64,000 nucleotides of DNA from Plazaster borealis (lineage: Eukaryota > Echinodermata > Asteroidea > Forcipulatida > Labidiasteridae): the NCBI GenBank assembly GCA_021014325.1, contig CM037460.1, positions 21,420,044-21,484,043 on the forward strand, read 5' to 3'. Shown here in pieces: positions 1 through 12,500 of the stretch. The stretch's first letter is position 1. Every line of letters begins with the position of its first letter. The translations under genes were made by a program, and so were the position numbers. The notes beneath the pieces were generated by a model. The model had not been told where the DNA came from. It did no database searches and was given only the letters and a program-made list of their open reading frames with translations.

Positions 1-546
1 TTATTCACAAAAAGTCAACAAAATTTAGGCTATTTCGCTTTCCTAAACTTCCCTTTCTTTAGTGATTTGTTAGTGTGTAAGTTCATGGCAGTATACCAAA
101 GTGCAAACTTTTCTCTCAATTTCTTTCAACAAGCAAATTTTTGGGTTCACAATTTTATTTTTTTGAATAGAAATATAACAAGTATCTTCCTGAAATGACA
201 TCACTGCGACAGTGCCCTCAGTTGTCCAAATAAGAAATTTGTTAATGTTAACAGAAAATCACTTTTCAATTAAATTAACCAAATATGGATGTCAATTAGT
301 ATTCATACACATAAGGGGATTAGGAAGTAGCTCAAAATATATTCCTAAGAAATTTTTACTTCAGGGGCCCTTTAAGGATTCTTTTTTCCTGCAGGACTTT
401 GGAAAGCACTGGCTATACAGTGCTTATCACTTATTGATGTAGGACAAAAAACAAAAATAATAATTATCTTTATTCCCGACGCAATTACTACGTTTATTGA
501 AAACATTTTGGTTGCCTTAAACTAAGCATGATTTGAGTACTCTTAC

Positions 547-3500
547 CTGGCAGTTCATGATTGGGGATAAGCTTTCCATCTGATCAATCTCCACCAGGTT
601 CTTGAGGGAGCGGGGAGCGAAGAAGAAGGTGTCTCCTTCCTCCAGGGGCATGGCACTACTGAACTCTGGCTCATCGTCGTCATCACCGAGGTGGGCAATC
701 TGGTAGAGGTAGCTGCAAGATGGCAAGAAAAAGGACGATAAGATTTCTCAGTTTGGTACTCAACCTGTCTTCTTTACACAACATTTGCCAGTAAGTTGAC
801 CAATTATTCAAAACCATTTAACTGCATGTTAGAACAACTATGCACAAAACTATCTGTGTACTGTGTAGATGTATTTACCACCTAATATCAGGTTGCAGGC
901 TGTCACGGTTCTTCTATCATTCAAAACCATATGAATATTATACGGTTTTTACCTATACACCGAATGTGTGTAAAGCACTGTATACTCGGCACTTTCCTGA
1001 GTTTTGTGAAGAAAAAACCCGACAGACATATTAGGGGTCACATCCTTCCCCAACAGCCGGGTAACTGCGATATTACAGTGGGAGGGTTACACAAGTCAAC
1101 GTGGTGCCCTTGTCTCTGTCTACATTGGTATTGTCAATTGTGTTTCCCTTCCTGGTGCAACATTTAGTGAACTTTTGTTTCTCTTATGCACCAAAAGCGC
1201 CAGCCCAAAATTCCAAGGTACGTATTTCTTGTAAATGGCTCCCTCGCTATTATTACCAATTAAATTTCCTAAACAATACTTTCTTCTAAATAATTGTACG
1301 AAATAAGGCCTGGTTAAGACATTATTGTGTTTCAGTGCAGGTCAATCTTGGATCAGAACATTGTGTGAAGAAAGTAATTTGATTATAATCAATGGCTTTT
1401 CATACGAAGCGCGAATGGTGTGTCATCATTTCCAAAGATTAACTGCACTTCATTAGAGGTACATGTAGGTAACATTGCGAACAGTGAGGACGGAAAGGAA
1501 ACTACTTTGTTATTGTGATGATTCTTTTTCAACAGTAACAAAACTCTAGTGGTGTGTTGTGGTAAAGCGGTCTAGTCATAGTGCACCGGACTCAAGATAT
1601 GGTGTTCAGATCAGCCGAGTGTTGGTTACGGTTCCAGTCTAGAAACTTTAAGAAAGACACTTAACAATTGTTGCTCCCTCCTCCAGATGGGATGTAAAGC
1701 AGTAGGCCCCATGTGTTGTGCAATCCACTTTAAAGAACCCAGTACACTAATCATTAAGAGAAGGGGTTTGCCCAAGTGTTTCTGGCATGGTTGGCTGCAG
1801 ATTGCACCACAGCACCTTGTAAACCCTTTCAACACGCTATAAAAAGGGTCTAATAATTCAAACTTAACATACCTGTCATAGCGCTTTGAATCCTGTTGCA
1901 AAGCCACTAAATAAATGAATGACTGACATTTATTAATGTAAAACAAATCTTATTAATTTTGGGGCACTTTACTGTTTAAAATGCATGGCAAAACCAAATT
2001 CAGTACACTGCTTGGGTTAATTAATAAAATGATGAAAGTATTTAAACAAATCTAAACTCACTGGTTCCCAAATTCTGCAGCCAAGAACAGGAAGCCAGTC
2101 TTTAGTACGTTCATGCTGGTGGCGATGGGGACCGTGTCAAAGTACTTCATACGGACCTCAGTGACCATGTCCTCGTCCGTCTCCAGAGTTATTTTGAAGA
2201 TATCTCCCTGCTCCGTCTGAGCCAGGAAGAAGAACATCGACTGCAGAAAGAGATTGAAGAGTTTGAGGTTATTCCTTTGCTATGAGTATAATGAAATCTA
2301 TGCAGATCGATAATGCACTATAAAACTCTCTGTCCACATTGACAAAAGAGGGAATGGCCAAACGAACTTAACTTTGTACAGTGTTTGTTAGTTTTCTACG
2401 GAAAACCCATTACAGAAAAATGAAATCAGCTGATCAGCTGCTCGATTCTGACAAGGGGTACAAATTTAAAAAATCAGAAGAAAAGATTCACATTGTTGCG
2501 AGTCAGATGCAGTTCAACTTTACGTCAGATAATTATGTGAAGAAAATATTTGAGTATAATCAATGGCTTTTCATACGAAGCGCGAATAATTTATCATCAT
2601 TTCAAAAGTTTGACTGCATGAGACTAGATCATCTGATTGACAGTAAATCACTTTTGCCAATTTGTTCATGGTCCAATTTGAATTGCCCATAACCACTTCA
2701 TGTCGGTCGACGTGTTTATCTGCCGGTCGACGTGTTTATATTTTTTTGGAAAAGACTTCTGGCGGATGTTTTTTAACGCCCGCAACAACTTCAGATTTTA
2801 CTCTGTTTTGCTGACAGCCAGACGGCTGATGTTTTTTATCCACCCAGACTTTCCATTGTGTAGCATGCACAGGCAGGCACCTATCGTGATATGCTTCCTT
2901 TCACCCATAGAAGGAGCGACAAGTTCTGGAAGACAAGCCATGTAAAAACCTTTTCCAGGGGTTATTGTTCAACCCCCGATTCCAGACCTTTGTCTTGTTG
3001 TTATACAAATGTGACATACAAAAATGGACAAGCTGCCACCATTGTTCCTCATTATATACTGCTCAATGGGAGGTAAGTCCGAGCAATCCGAGATTCAAGC
3101 ATACGATGCGAATCACAAGAGTGCGTACTCAATTTGCTCACACAACAACATCAAATTCAGTAACTAATTATGAGAACCTTTGTTGTCTTTCCTTTGTCAA
3201 GTCAAGGTTTCATTGTGGCAACGATTTTTTCAAAGGAAAACCATTACTCAAGAAGCTCCAAAAAGTTCTGAAAAATAATACTGCAAATGGGCACAGATTT
3301 TTTTATTTTAAATACCGACATGAAGTGGTTAAAGACAGGGTACAGGGTTGATAATCGGGTTTCTCCCCATGCACAAGCTAACGTATCGGGCCGATACACG
3401 CCGGTCTGATACGAGCGAATTTATGTGTTTCCCTACCTTTGTTTTATGAGTAGCACTGCAAACGAAGATCATCCCCCTCTCTGGATCATCAAGATCATTC

Positions 3501-6500
3501 TGTTACAGGAACAAAACAAAAAAAATAAAAATAGAAAAGAAAAACTATTCAAGAAGAAATGGTTTAGAAATGTCATTGGATGATTTACGAGTATAAATAA
3601 ATAAATAGAAACAAAAAACTTTATAGTACAGCTTTCTCCTGAAGACGATCAGAGCTTACTGATCGAAACGTCAAGTTGTTACACCACTGGTTCTTTTCAG
3701 AACAACCACGACTCAAGAAGAGAGATATTTCGTGTAGATGGTGGTATCACAAACTTTAATAGAAAATTTAAAAACTTGCACTGATCTCAAGTTTCTTTTT
3801 CTGTTTTTGATATCAACATTTTTTTTGTTTAAAAAGATTTTTGTAGTATGTGTGCAATTCAACCTTGGATCAGATTATAGAGTGAAGAAATGTATTTGGT
3901 TGTAATCACTGGCTTTCATACGAAGCGCGAATAGGTAATCATCATCTCCAACGATTGACTGCAGTTGATAATATTGCGTTTTGTGTACAGTCACATGTAC
4001 TTGCTCTGTAATTTTGGTATGGATTTAGAGGGATTCAAGGGCAGTTAAAGGGGCACACTGCCTTCAAAACTCTCAAAATGTTGTTGTTTGGAATTACTCC
4101 TTATCTTTTTAAAGAGTTGTTCATGCACTAAAACACCTACAGTGTGTTGTAATTAGATTAGTGATTAAAAAACATAAATCTGGCTCTTGAAATACAATCC
4201 ACACCAAAACACAGTCCGCCAATTTGTTTAGTCAAGAATTTGGTTCAACAAAATAGTGGATCGTGTTCTGTTATGAAATTACACAAAACCCAAACAATTG
4301 TTAGGGATATTTATGTGAATCATTATAATCTACTTTTCTCTCAAACCATATTCATTTAAAAACAAACGCTTTTCATTGCCCAAAGTGCCAGTCCAAAGGC
4401 AACTTGTCCCTTTTAGTCAAGCTGTCTGAATTATTAAAGACAGTTTAAACTTCTCTGTACCAGGGAGTAATACTGAAGTATAAACTTTTCTATCCCCAGG
4501 AAAAATCTTGGTTGGTTTGACCCTGCAGTACTGAATCCATCAAAATGGGGAAGGCAGAGCTGCCAACCTTAAACTGGGCATTTCAGTATTCTTCAGGCTG
4601 AAAATCAGTATTTTGCCAATGAAATCAGTATTTTTCTGCGCGGCGCCAATACACTTCTTGTACTCGACTACCCACTAGTAATTAAATTACCTTTTACGTA
4701 TGCTTTGCCATATTACATGTATTAAAGCCAAGAATTATGTCAGTGTTTAAAAGAAGAAAAAAAAAAAAAAAAAAAAAAAAAATTGCGTATCTGACCGCAA
4801 TTTGCGCTACACTGTGCATGGGGAGAAGCCATACTGCAATTCTTTCCAATTAATGATATCAAAATACTTTAGTTTCTGTACCATTGTTTATTAAAATGAA
4901 TAAAAAATGTTCACGTTTGCACAGGAAACACACCATTACAATACCACAGTGGAGGGCAGTCAAGTGTTTGAAGGACTTCGGCAAGTGTCTACTTGGCTTT
5001 CCAACCGATTCCATTTCCACCCATTGCATTCTTTACGCCTTTTATCACTATTTTTCATCAGATCTTGGCCTCCATTGCGTCGAAGATATCTTTTCTTTTT
5101 GTCATTTTTATTTCAAGTTATAAATTGATGCAGCGATCGCGATGTTTCACACACTAAACAACGTCAACAGTGCACGCTTGTTTCTTGCAGAAGTAAAAGT
5201 TATCACAGTGTCTATTTGCCGCCGCATCCCATACACGTGAGCATTAGAAAAACTGCGGCGCCAGTCTCTACAAAAGCCATGTGTGTGGGTGACGTTGTGA
5301 GACATGTACTGTAGAATGTATGCTGTACAAGGCGCATTGTGTCTTCGTGTGACGTGCAGACACGTCTCAGTGCACGGAGATCACTCTGGCAGTAGTTAAG
5401 TCCTTTAGCGCAATAGGTTATGGTACCTAATATATTAAGCCCCGAAACGCGTGTGAATTCGCGGCTTTCATTTTTATTACGATCTCACTATTGTTTGTAC
5501 TGCATTTACATTGGGGCTTAAAAAGTATGATCGGCTTTTTCCAAATCCGTATTTTGAAACGCAAATTCGTACTTCCGTATTCTTGGTTGATTTCCGTATG
5601 AAATACGGAAAATCCGTACTAGTTGGCAGCTCTGGGAAGGACCACATGTCCAGGCAAACCAGGGAATAGATTTAGGATAAATCAAAGATCCTTCTGCCAA
5701 ATCAGTCTGCCAGGGATTGTACTTACCCTTCGTCTGGGGATGGGCATTCTGATGTCGGGTTGGTCACCCAGGTTCTTGTAGGTGATATAATTCTCAGAGC
5801 AGATCAGCACACCACTAGGACCATCGCTGCCTCCAGGTACTGAATAATAATAGTAATAATAATTATTTGGGAGGCTAATCATCCTTACTCGTAGCTGAGA
5901 AGCTTAATTGCAAAGGACGCGGCTACAACGTGTTTGAGCCACAGGAATGCAAGGGCACTTTTGGCAGCCAGCCACATCGACCAATATACATGTATGACCA
6001 TGCAGCACAGCCTGAGATCGAAAGTGTTTGATTTTTCTGCAGGAAGTAAAACTGGAGGACCCGGGGGAAAACCCTCTTGGGAGAAAACCAACGCACAACT
6101 CTACCGACATGTGACTTTAGCCGGGAATGGTACCAGGGCCACAGTGGTGAGAGGCGAGTGCTTTACGCACAAGCCAATCATGCCATCCCAATAATTGAAT
6201 AGAAGATAGAAATTCACAGATGAGGGTTTCAGAAAGAAGGAAGGACCAACCTGTGTGAGTTTGGATCAGTACTTTAAGATTGCTAATCACCATAATCAGC
6301 TGAAACACGGATTAAAGTACAATCATCATTTCCAAACTGATAAGATTTTCAGAACCAAATATTAACATCAGCCCATCACAATGGTAAAATAAGTGGATAA
6401 CAAAAACATCATTTCCTTATAGGTTTCCAGGTAATTTTTGGGGAAAAAACGGCAGATTTAAACGCTGTTTTTCTAAATCACGTGAAATTGAAAGCTCTTC

Positions 6501-9500
6501 AAAACAGTCATTCAATTTCGCTCAATGTGTAAGCAAAAGTTAAAGATACGCGCCAACAGCATTCAAACTCAAAGCTTTTCGGAGAAATCTTTAGTTGTGC
6601 CTACTCATGGCTCAAAAGAACGCTTATAAGTTGAAGTACAGCTGACTTACCAAAGTGATTTGTGTTTGTGACATCACACTTTGCTTAGCAATTAAGATTG
6701 ATTCCCAGTTAAGATCAATCTTAGCTCTTTGTTAAATCGAGCCCCATTATTTGTTGAAATGGAATTTCTGAACCTTTTTAATCAGTGTTTCCTCAGCGAA
6801 AGCAGGAAAATATGATAAGAATAAGGCAATAACAAAACAGGGCCCAATTTCATAAAGCTGCTTTAAAAGCACAAAAAGGAGCTAAACACAACAAAATTAT
6901 GCTTACCAGAATAAGATTACCAGCCATTAAACCATGTCACATGTACCATTTGTGACTGGTATCCTGCTTATTTTTACCTTGCAGAAAAATGCTAAGCACT
7001 ATTGTCTGCTTCAGGCATGCTATTTGGTCCATGGAAAAAGTAGGAACATTTCATTCAGTACTAGGGCTGACCTACGTGTGGTGTAGGCTTCAATAGTCTT
7101 AACAGGTTATTTAAGTACAATTTTTCTGGCTAATCAGAAATCAGACTAAAGTAGGAAAAATATCATTGTTGCTGCTTAAGCCGCTTGAAATTGGGCCCAT
7201 GGATTATTCAATTTTTTGAAGGATGAACCTATACCCAAAGCCAGCCTCAGTGTGGCTCTCAAACTAAGAATATTGTGTACAATAATACTCACCAGCAATA
7301 AGGAAATTTCCATGTTCCTCAAGTGCTTCACTGTACTTCCTCACAACATGGTTAAGCCCCAGGTCTAGCTCGTAGTAGGTCAGCATCTGCTGGGTGGCTG
7401 CTGCTGCTTCACCAGTTGGATCTGAATCGCCATCCTTTGGTATCAAGTGTTAACAAAAATGCATGTATTAGGGTAAGATTGCAGCGAGTAATGCTGTTGG
7501 TTGGGGGGGGTTTAACAACTTCGCGCCGGTATTCTGAATAATTTGTTGTGTCCACTGGCGGTTTTATTTTTCTGAACATTTTTAAGCTTCTTGAGCAATC
7601 ATTTTCCTTTGAAAATATTGTTGCCATAATGAAACTCTGACTTGACAATACCTGGTGTCCCTCTTTGTATGGGTGACACAAAGTGTAGCACGGTAGGTGT
7701 ATGCCTGTGCACGCTATACAATGGAATGTCTGGGTGGATTCATGTCAGCCGTCCAGCTGCCAGCAAAAAATTGAGGGCGCTCTGAAGTTGTTCCGGTCAT
7801 AATAAACCATTCATCAGAGGCCAGTCCAGACAAATTTGGTGGATATACACTTCATCCAATGTGAAGTGGTTAAGGCCCTAGCCCCTTGAAGATTTTAGCT
7901 GGATACCACCCCGATACCTATCATAATTCAACAGCATAGGGTAACTCAACACCCAAGGTCCACCTTGGACAGGTACAACTAGGGGAAGGATTTTGGAGAT
8001 TAAAGGATAGTAAGGGTTACGGAAAATGTTATTTTTTATTAAGCGCAGTTCTTTGGATCAGAACAAAATTGTGAAGAAAATATTTTGTCATAATCACAGA
8101 CTATTCATACGAAGCGCGAATAGTGTTTCATCATTTCCAAAGATATGCACTGGTAAAAATATTGGGCATGAAGTCAATAATTTCAACCTCTTCCCTCCCA
8201 CCTCCTCTTCCCCGCCCCCAACCTAAACAAATTAACCAGACTGAAAACTAAAACTTATTGAATGATTGATGAGTAAATATTGATTGGTGGAACTTGCATC
8301 CAATTAAATATTTATAAGGAAACTTGTTTGCGAAAAAACCCCATATAATTTTCTCTAGTCTGAAGAAGTTGTGGTTCTGAGAAGAACCAGTGTTGAGTTC
8401 AGTCTTGCTGTGGGGTTTCTTTTTTTTCTTTAGCTTTCTCCTTAAGAAAAAACGGTTCTCGATTTTCAAAATACCGGGACTCATCTCATGACTGGTTCTT
8501 GTTAGACTGATCCAAGAAGAGACTATCACATGGTTGTCACCTGTGAACTAAATCCTCTTCAGACCTTTGAATACCCACTGTACTACCCACTGGCCAGAAT
8601 GCGGTACTTTTTATTTTAGCATTGCGCCAGTTACCCCAAAAACTACACAAGTCCTACAGTCTAGTGTTCCCCAGACGTGTATTTTTTAAGAAATTTAAAA
8701 ATGTACACTTTTCAATTCTTCTTAAATGTGAAGCAAATATTGAAGGTGGCGTAAAACATCTTCTGTTGCAGTGAAAGTTTTGAGGTACAAGACCCGTGGT
8801 CTAGTGGAGATGTTCTTTTTTATATTTGATCCCTGCTCCTTCCATCCACACACTCCACACAAAGCTTTAAATCTTACTTACCTCATAATCAATCTCCAGA
8901 CAGGCAAACATGGGATTCTCAAAGCCGACGTCCACGCCCACAATGTGGTAACAGAAGGTGCTGGACTTGTGTGCCTCCAGCGGGGAGGAGATGGTCAGCC
9001 TAGCCTGGGAGTCACGGTTCAGGATGTACACCAGCTTCTGCTTCTCAATGGCTGCGATCATGACGGCGCGGCCCTTGGGGTCCACTGCCAGGAGCTGACC
9101 AGGTACGATGCGGCGGCAACCGCTCTTCCCAAACGTCTCTTGATGCACCTTGGATATTAGATGGATATTTTGTTATTGTGGTCCGAAATCAGGTGGTTTC
9201 ACGGAACCCCCGAGGAACTCAATGAACTTTGATTCATAAAAACCCTACCCCCTCCCTCGAGGCTTTGGCCAGAGACTCTCCTGAATCCTTCCAAATACCC
9301 TACTCTGTGGTAAAATAACAGCCAAATGTTTGGACTTGGATAAGACTGGTATACCTGGCCAAATGATTAACATTTGTTATTGGGCATTCAAGTCGTCAGA
9401 CAACTTCCCATATAGGATTTTAGAGGATTTTTGTATTTTTGGGCTACATCAAACCCATCAAAATCCAACTGCACGTTTTGTTTGATTCTGTTGGACCAAG

Positions 9501-12500
9501 GACTGCACTAGTAAACTGATCATGCTTTACACGGCATCAGGCATAACACCATAATCAGAGTCCAATTAGGTTCTGAGGTACCATTGTTTGTTTTTCAGAG
9601 AGAGGGAGGACCCAAGTAAACCAAACTGGGGAGTTTGGGTTAAATTTTACTTTATTTGACAAAATGTACATTGATCTCGAAAGAATTCAAGATCTTACAA
9701 AAACATTGTTTGTTCTACAAAATGTGTACATTCCCAGAAAAAAAAATGCCCCTTCTGTCTTACTCTGTTGGCACCTAGAATCTTAGAGCATTGCCAAGCA
9801 CAGCAATTTTTTGCAGGCATGAAACTCAATTGCGCTGCAAGTAAAATTCAAACTTTGGTATAAACATGAGACATTTTTCTTGCACTACGTTACTTTCCCC
9901 GCAAAAATTATGTGAATAGACTGTGCAAGTCTCACTTGTAGTTGAAAATTGGGGCCTGTTAAAGTGCGCAAGTTTGCTTCCTTCCAAGCTTTTAGGTAGC
10001 CAGCCGTGCAGCCGTGATTAGCACGGCCAAATGAAAACAAACACGGCCTATTTTTCGGTGTCACGGCTTCCACTTTTTAGCGCAAGCCGTGCTGTAAATC
10101 CTAAGATTGTTGTTTTTTGGGGTTTTTTATACGGACAAAATTGTCAAGCGCCCAGGCAAAAAATGTCGAAAAATACTTACAACGAACACAAACTACCGTT
10201 TCAATGCGCTAGTAGATCGATCTTTTTGTATTAATAGTGTGCAGCGACTGGTACCCAGAAGTCAGCTACTTCGTAACGGCATTTCGCGTGCATTTTTCTG
10301 TGTCGCAGGGCATCCTGACTACATTTTTAGTCGATGAACGGAACCTTGTATCCAAGACTCAATAATTGAGTCGACCCCGCGCTATCATGACAGATATTAT
10401 TATTGTACATTGTCCAACAGCGTGAGGAGACTGATCAGAGAGTTAAAAAAAAAAAACGGACGCAAATCTGAAACTCGCATTCCAAGTAGAAGCTATCGGG
10501 ATATCGTGCACAAAGTGGATGGATTTTTAGTTCAGGATCAGTGGTTTTGTTCGTGCTGAAATGATTTGCACAAAAATGTTTGCACAATCAGTCGATCTTG
10601 CAGGAATAGTTTGTGCAATTGCCGATCGTGCAGGAATTTTGGTTTGTGCAATTCGCTTATCTATCGTTAAAAAAAAAAAAAAAACCGAAGCAAATCTGAA
10701 ACTCGCATTCCAAGTAGAACCTATCGGGAGATCGTGCACAAAGTGGATGGATTTTTAGTTCAGGATCAGTGGTTTTGTTCGTGCTGAAATGATTTGCACA
10801 AAAATGTTTGCACAATCAGTCGATCTTGCAGGAATAGTTTGCGCAATTTGCCGATAGTGCAGGAATAGTGTGCGCAATATGCCGATAGTGCAGGAATAAT
10901 TTGCGCAATTTGGCGATCGTGCATGAAGTATTTGCGCAATTTGACAACAGTGCAGGAATGGTTTGCGCAATTTGACAATCGTGCAGGATTGTTTTAGCAC
11001 CCGGACAAAATTTAACCCTGTGGAGAACCGAGTGCATGGGAGCGCGATGCGCTAACAGCGACGACTTTGGGGCGGGAAAAATGTAGTGCATCATGGCCCT
11101 TTTTGAAACCACGGCTTGTTTTTTTCAATACACACCCTGTTCCACTAATCCTACCTAAAAGCTTGCTTCCTTCACGCCTTAATGTGGGACCACAGTGGTC
11201 CCAAAAATGTTTGAACAGGCGTGAGACTTGCATGATTTATATTGAAATGTGAACGTTATTTCTTCTTTGAGATTTCCTGGAACTGGTTGCCAGTAACTTG
11301 CCTAGTGTGACATGGCCCTCAGAGTCATTCATTACTTACCCTGTCAAAGGTGTTCTTGGCTGGGTTGTACTCCAAGATGACAATGCGCCCTGAATCAGTA
11401 CCAACCACAATGTAATCTGCCAACAGAATAATATTAAAGATAAATAGTGTGATGGATAACAAATGTCATTTGCAGAGCTGCCAACCTTAAACTGGGCATT
11501 TCAGTATTCTTTAGGCTGAAAATCAGTATTTTGCCAATGAAATCAGTATTTTTCTGCGCGGCGCCGATACACTTCTTGTACTCGACTACCCACTGGTAAT
11601 TGAATTACCTTTTACATATGCTTTGCTCATATTACATGTATTAAAGCCAATAATTATGTCAGTTTTCAAAAAAAAAAAAAAAAAAAAAAAAGTTAAAAAA
11701 AAGTTTTTAAAAATGTGCGTATCGGACCGCAATTTGCGCTACACTGTGCATGGGGAGAAGCCATACTGCAATTCTTTCCAATTAATGATATCAAAATACT
11801 TTAGTTTCTGTACCATCGTTTATTAAAATGAATAAAAATTGTTCACGTTTGCACAGGAAACACACCATTACAATACCACAGTGGAGGGCAGTCAAGTGTT
11901 TGAAGGACTTCGGCAAGTTTGTCAACTTGGCTTTCCAACCAATTCCATGTCCACCCATTGCATTCTTTACGCCTTTTATCACTATTTTGCATCAGATCTT
12001 GGCCTCCATTGCGTCGAAGATATCTTTCCTTTTCGTCATTTTTATTTCAATTGATGCAGCGATCGCGATGTTTCACACACTAAACAACGTCAACACGCTT
12101 GTTCCTTGCAGAAGTAAAATTTATCACAGTGTCTGTTTGCCGCCGCATCCCCCATACACGTGAGCATTAGAAAAACTGCGGCGCCAGTCTCTACAAAAGC
12201 CATGCGTGTGGGTGACGTTGTGAGACATGTACTACAGAATGTATGCTGTACAAGGTGCATTGTGTCTCCGTTCAGTGCACGGAGATCACTCTGGCAGTAG
12301 TTAAGTCCTTCAGCGCAATAGGTTATGGTACCTAATAATAATATTATAAGCTTTGAAACGCGTGTGAATTCGCGGCTTTCATTTTTATTTATTACGATCT
12401 CATTGTTTGTACTGCATTTACACTGGGGCTTAAAAAGTATGATCGGCTTTTTCCAAATCCGTATTTTAAAACGCAAATTCGTACTTCCGTATTCTTGGTT

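Larger units (their letters stand above)
9985..11165. mobile_element. hAT-like 1.18-kb element nested in a MITE
   Basis: Ends CAAGCTTTTAGGTAG and its inverse, flanked by an exact 8-bp direct repeat CTTCCTTC (9977-9984 and 11166-11173), the duplication size typical of hAT. The interior holds CACGGC/GCCGTG motifs near both ends, a roughly 230-bp internal duplication and a 31-bp minisatellite. No transposase seen. Confidence 0.82.
9917..11236. mobile_element. MITE of the GTGCAAGTCT family, split by an inserted element
   Basis: Outer parts 9917-9984 and 11174-11236 together match a short palindromic MITE (compare 27037-27182). Ends read GACTGTGCAAGTCT-like, and the right part carries the palindrome GGGACCACAGTGGTCCC. 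The interior is a separate hAT-like insertion (9985-11165). Confidence 0.75.

Noticed and set aside
5518..5882. Minus-strand frames with SF3B3-like peptide [16 protein letters not shown] plus extra residues
   Set aside because: Only 5727-5839 is exon; the flanking residues read into introns and the 1.08-kb element.
10755..11112. Overlapping minus-strand open frames with repeating Cys/Ala/Asn peptides
   Set aside because: Produced by the 31-bp minisatellite (31 is not a multiple of 3, so all frames look alike); no splice sites or start context.
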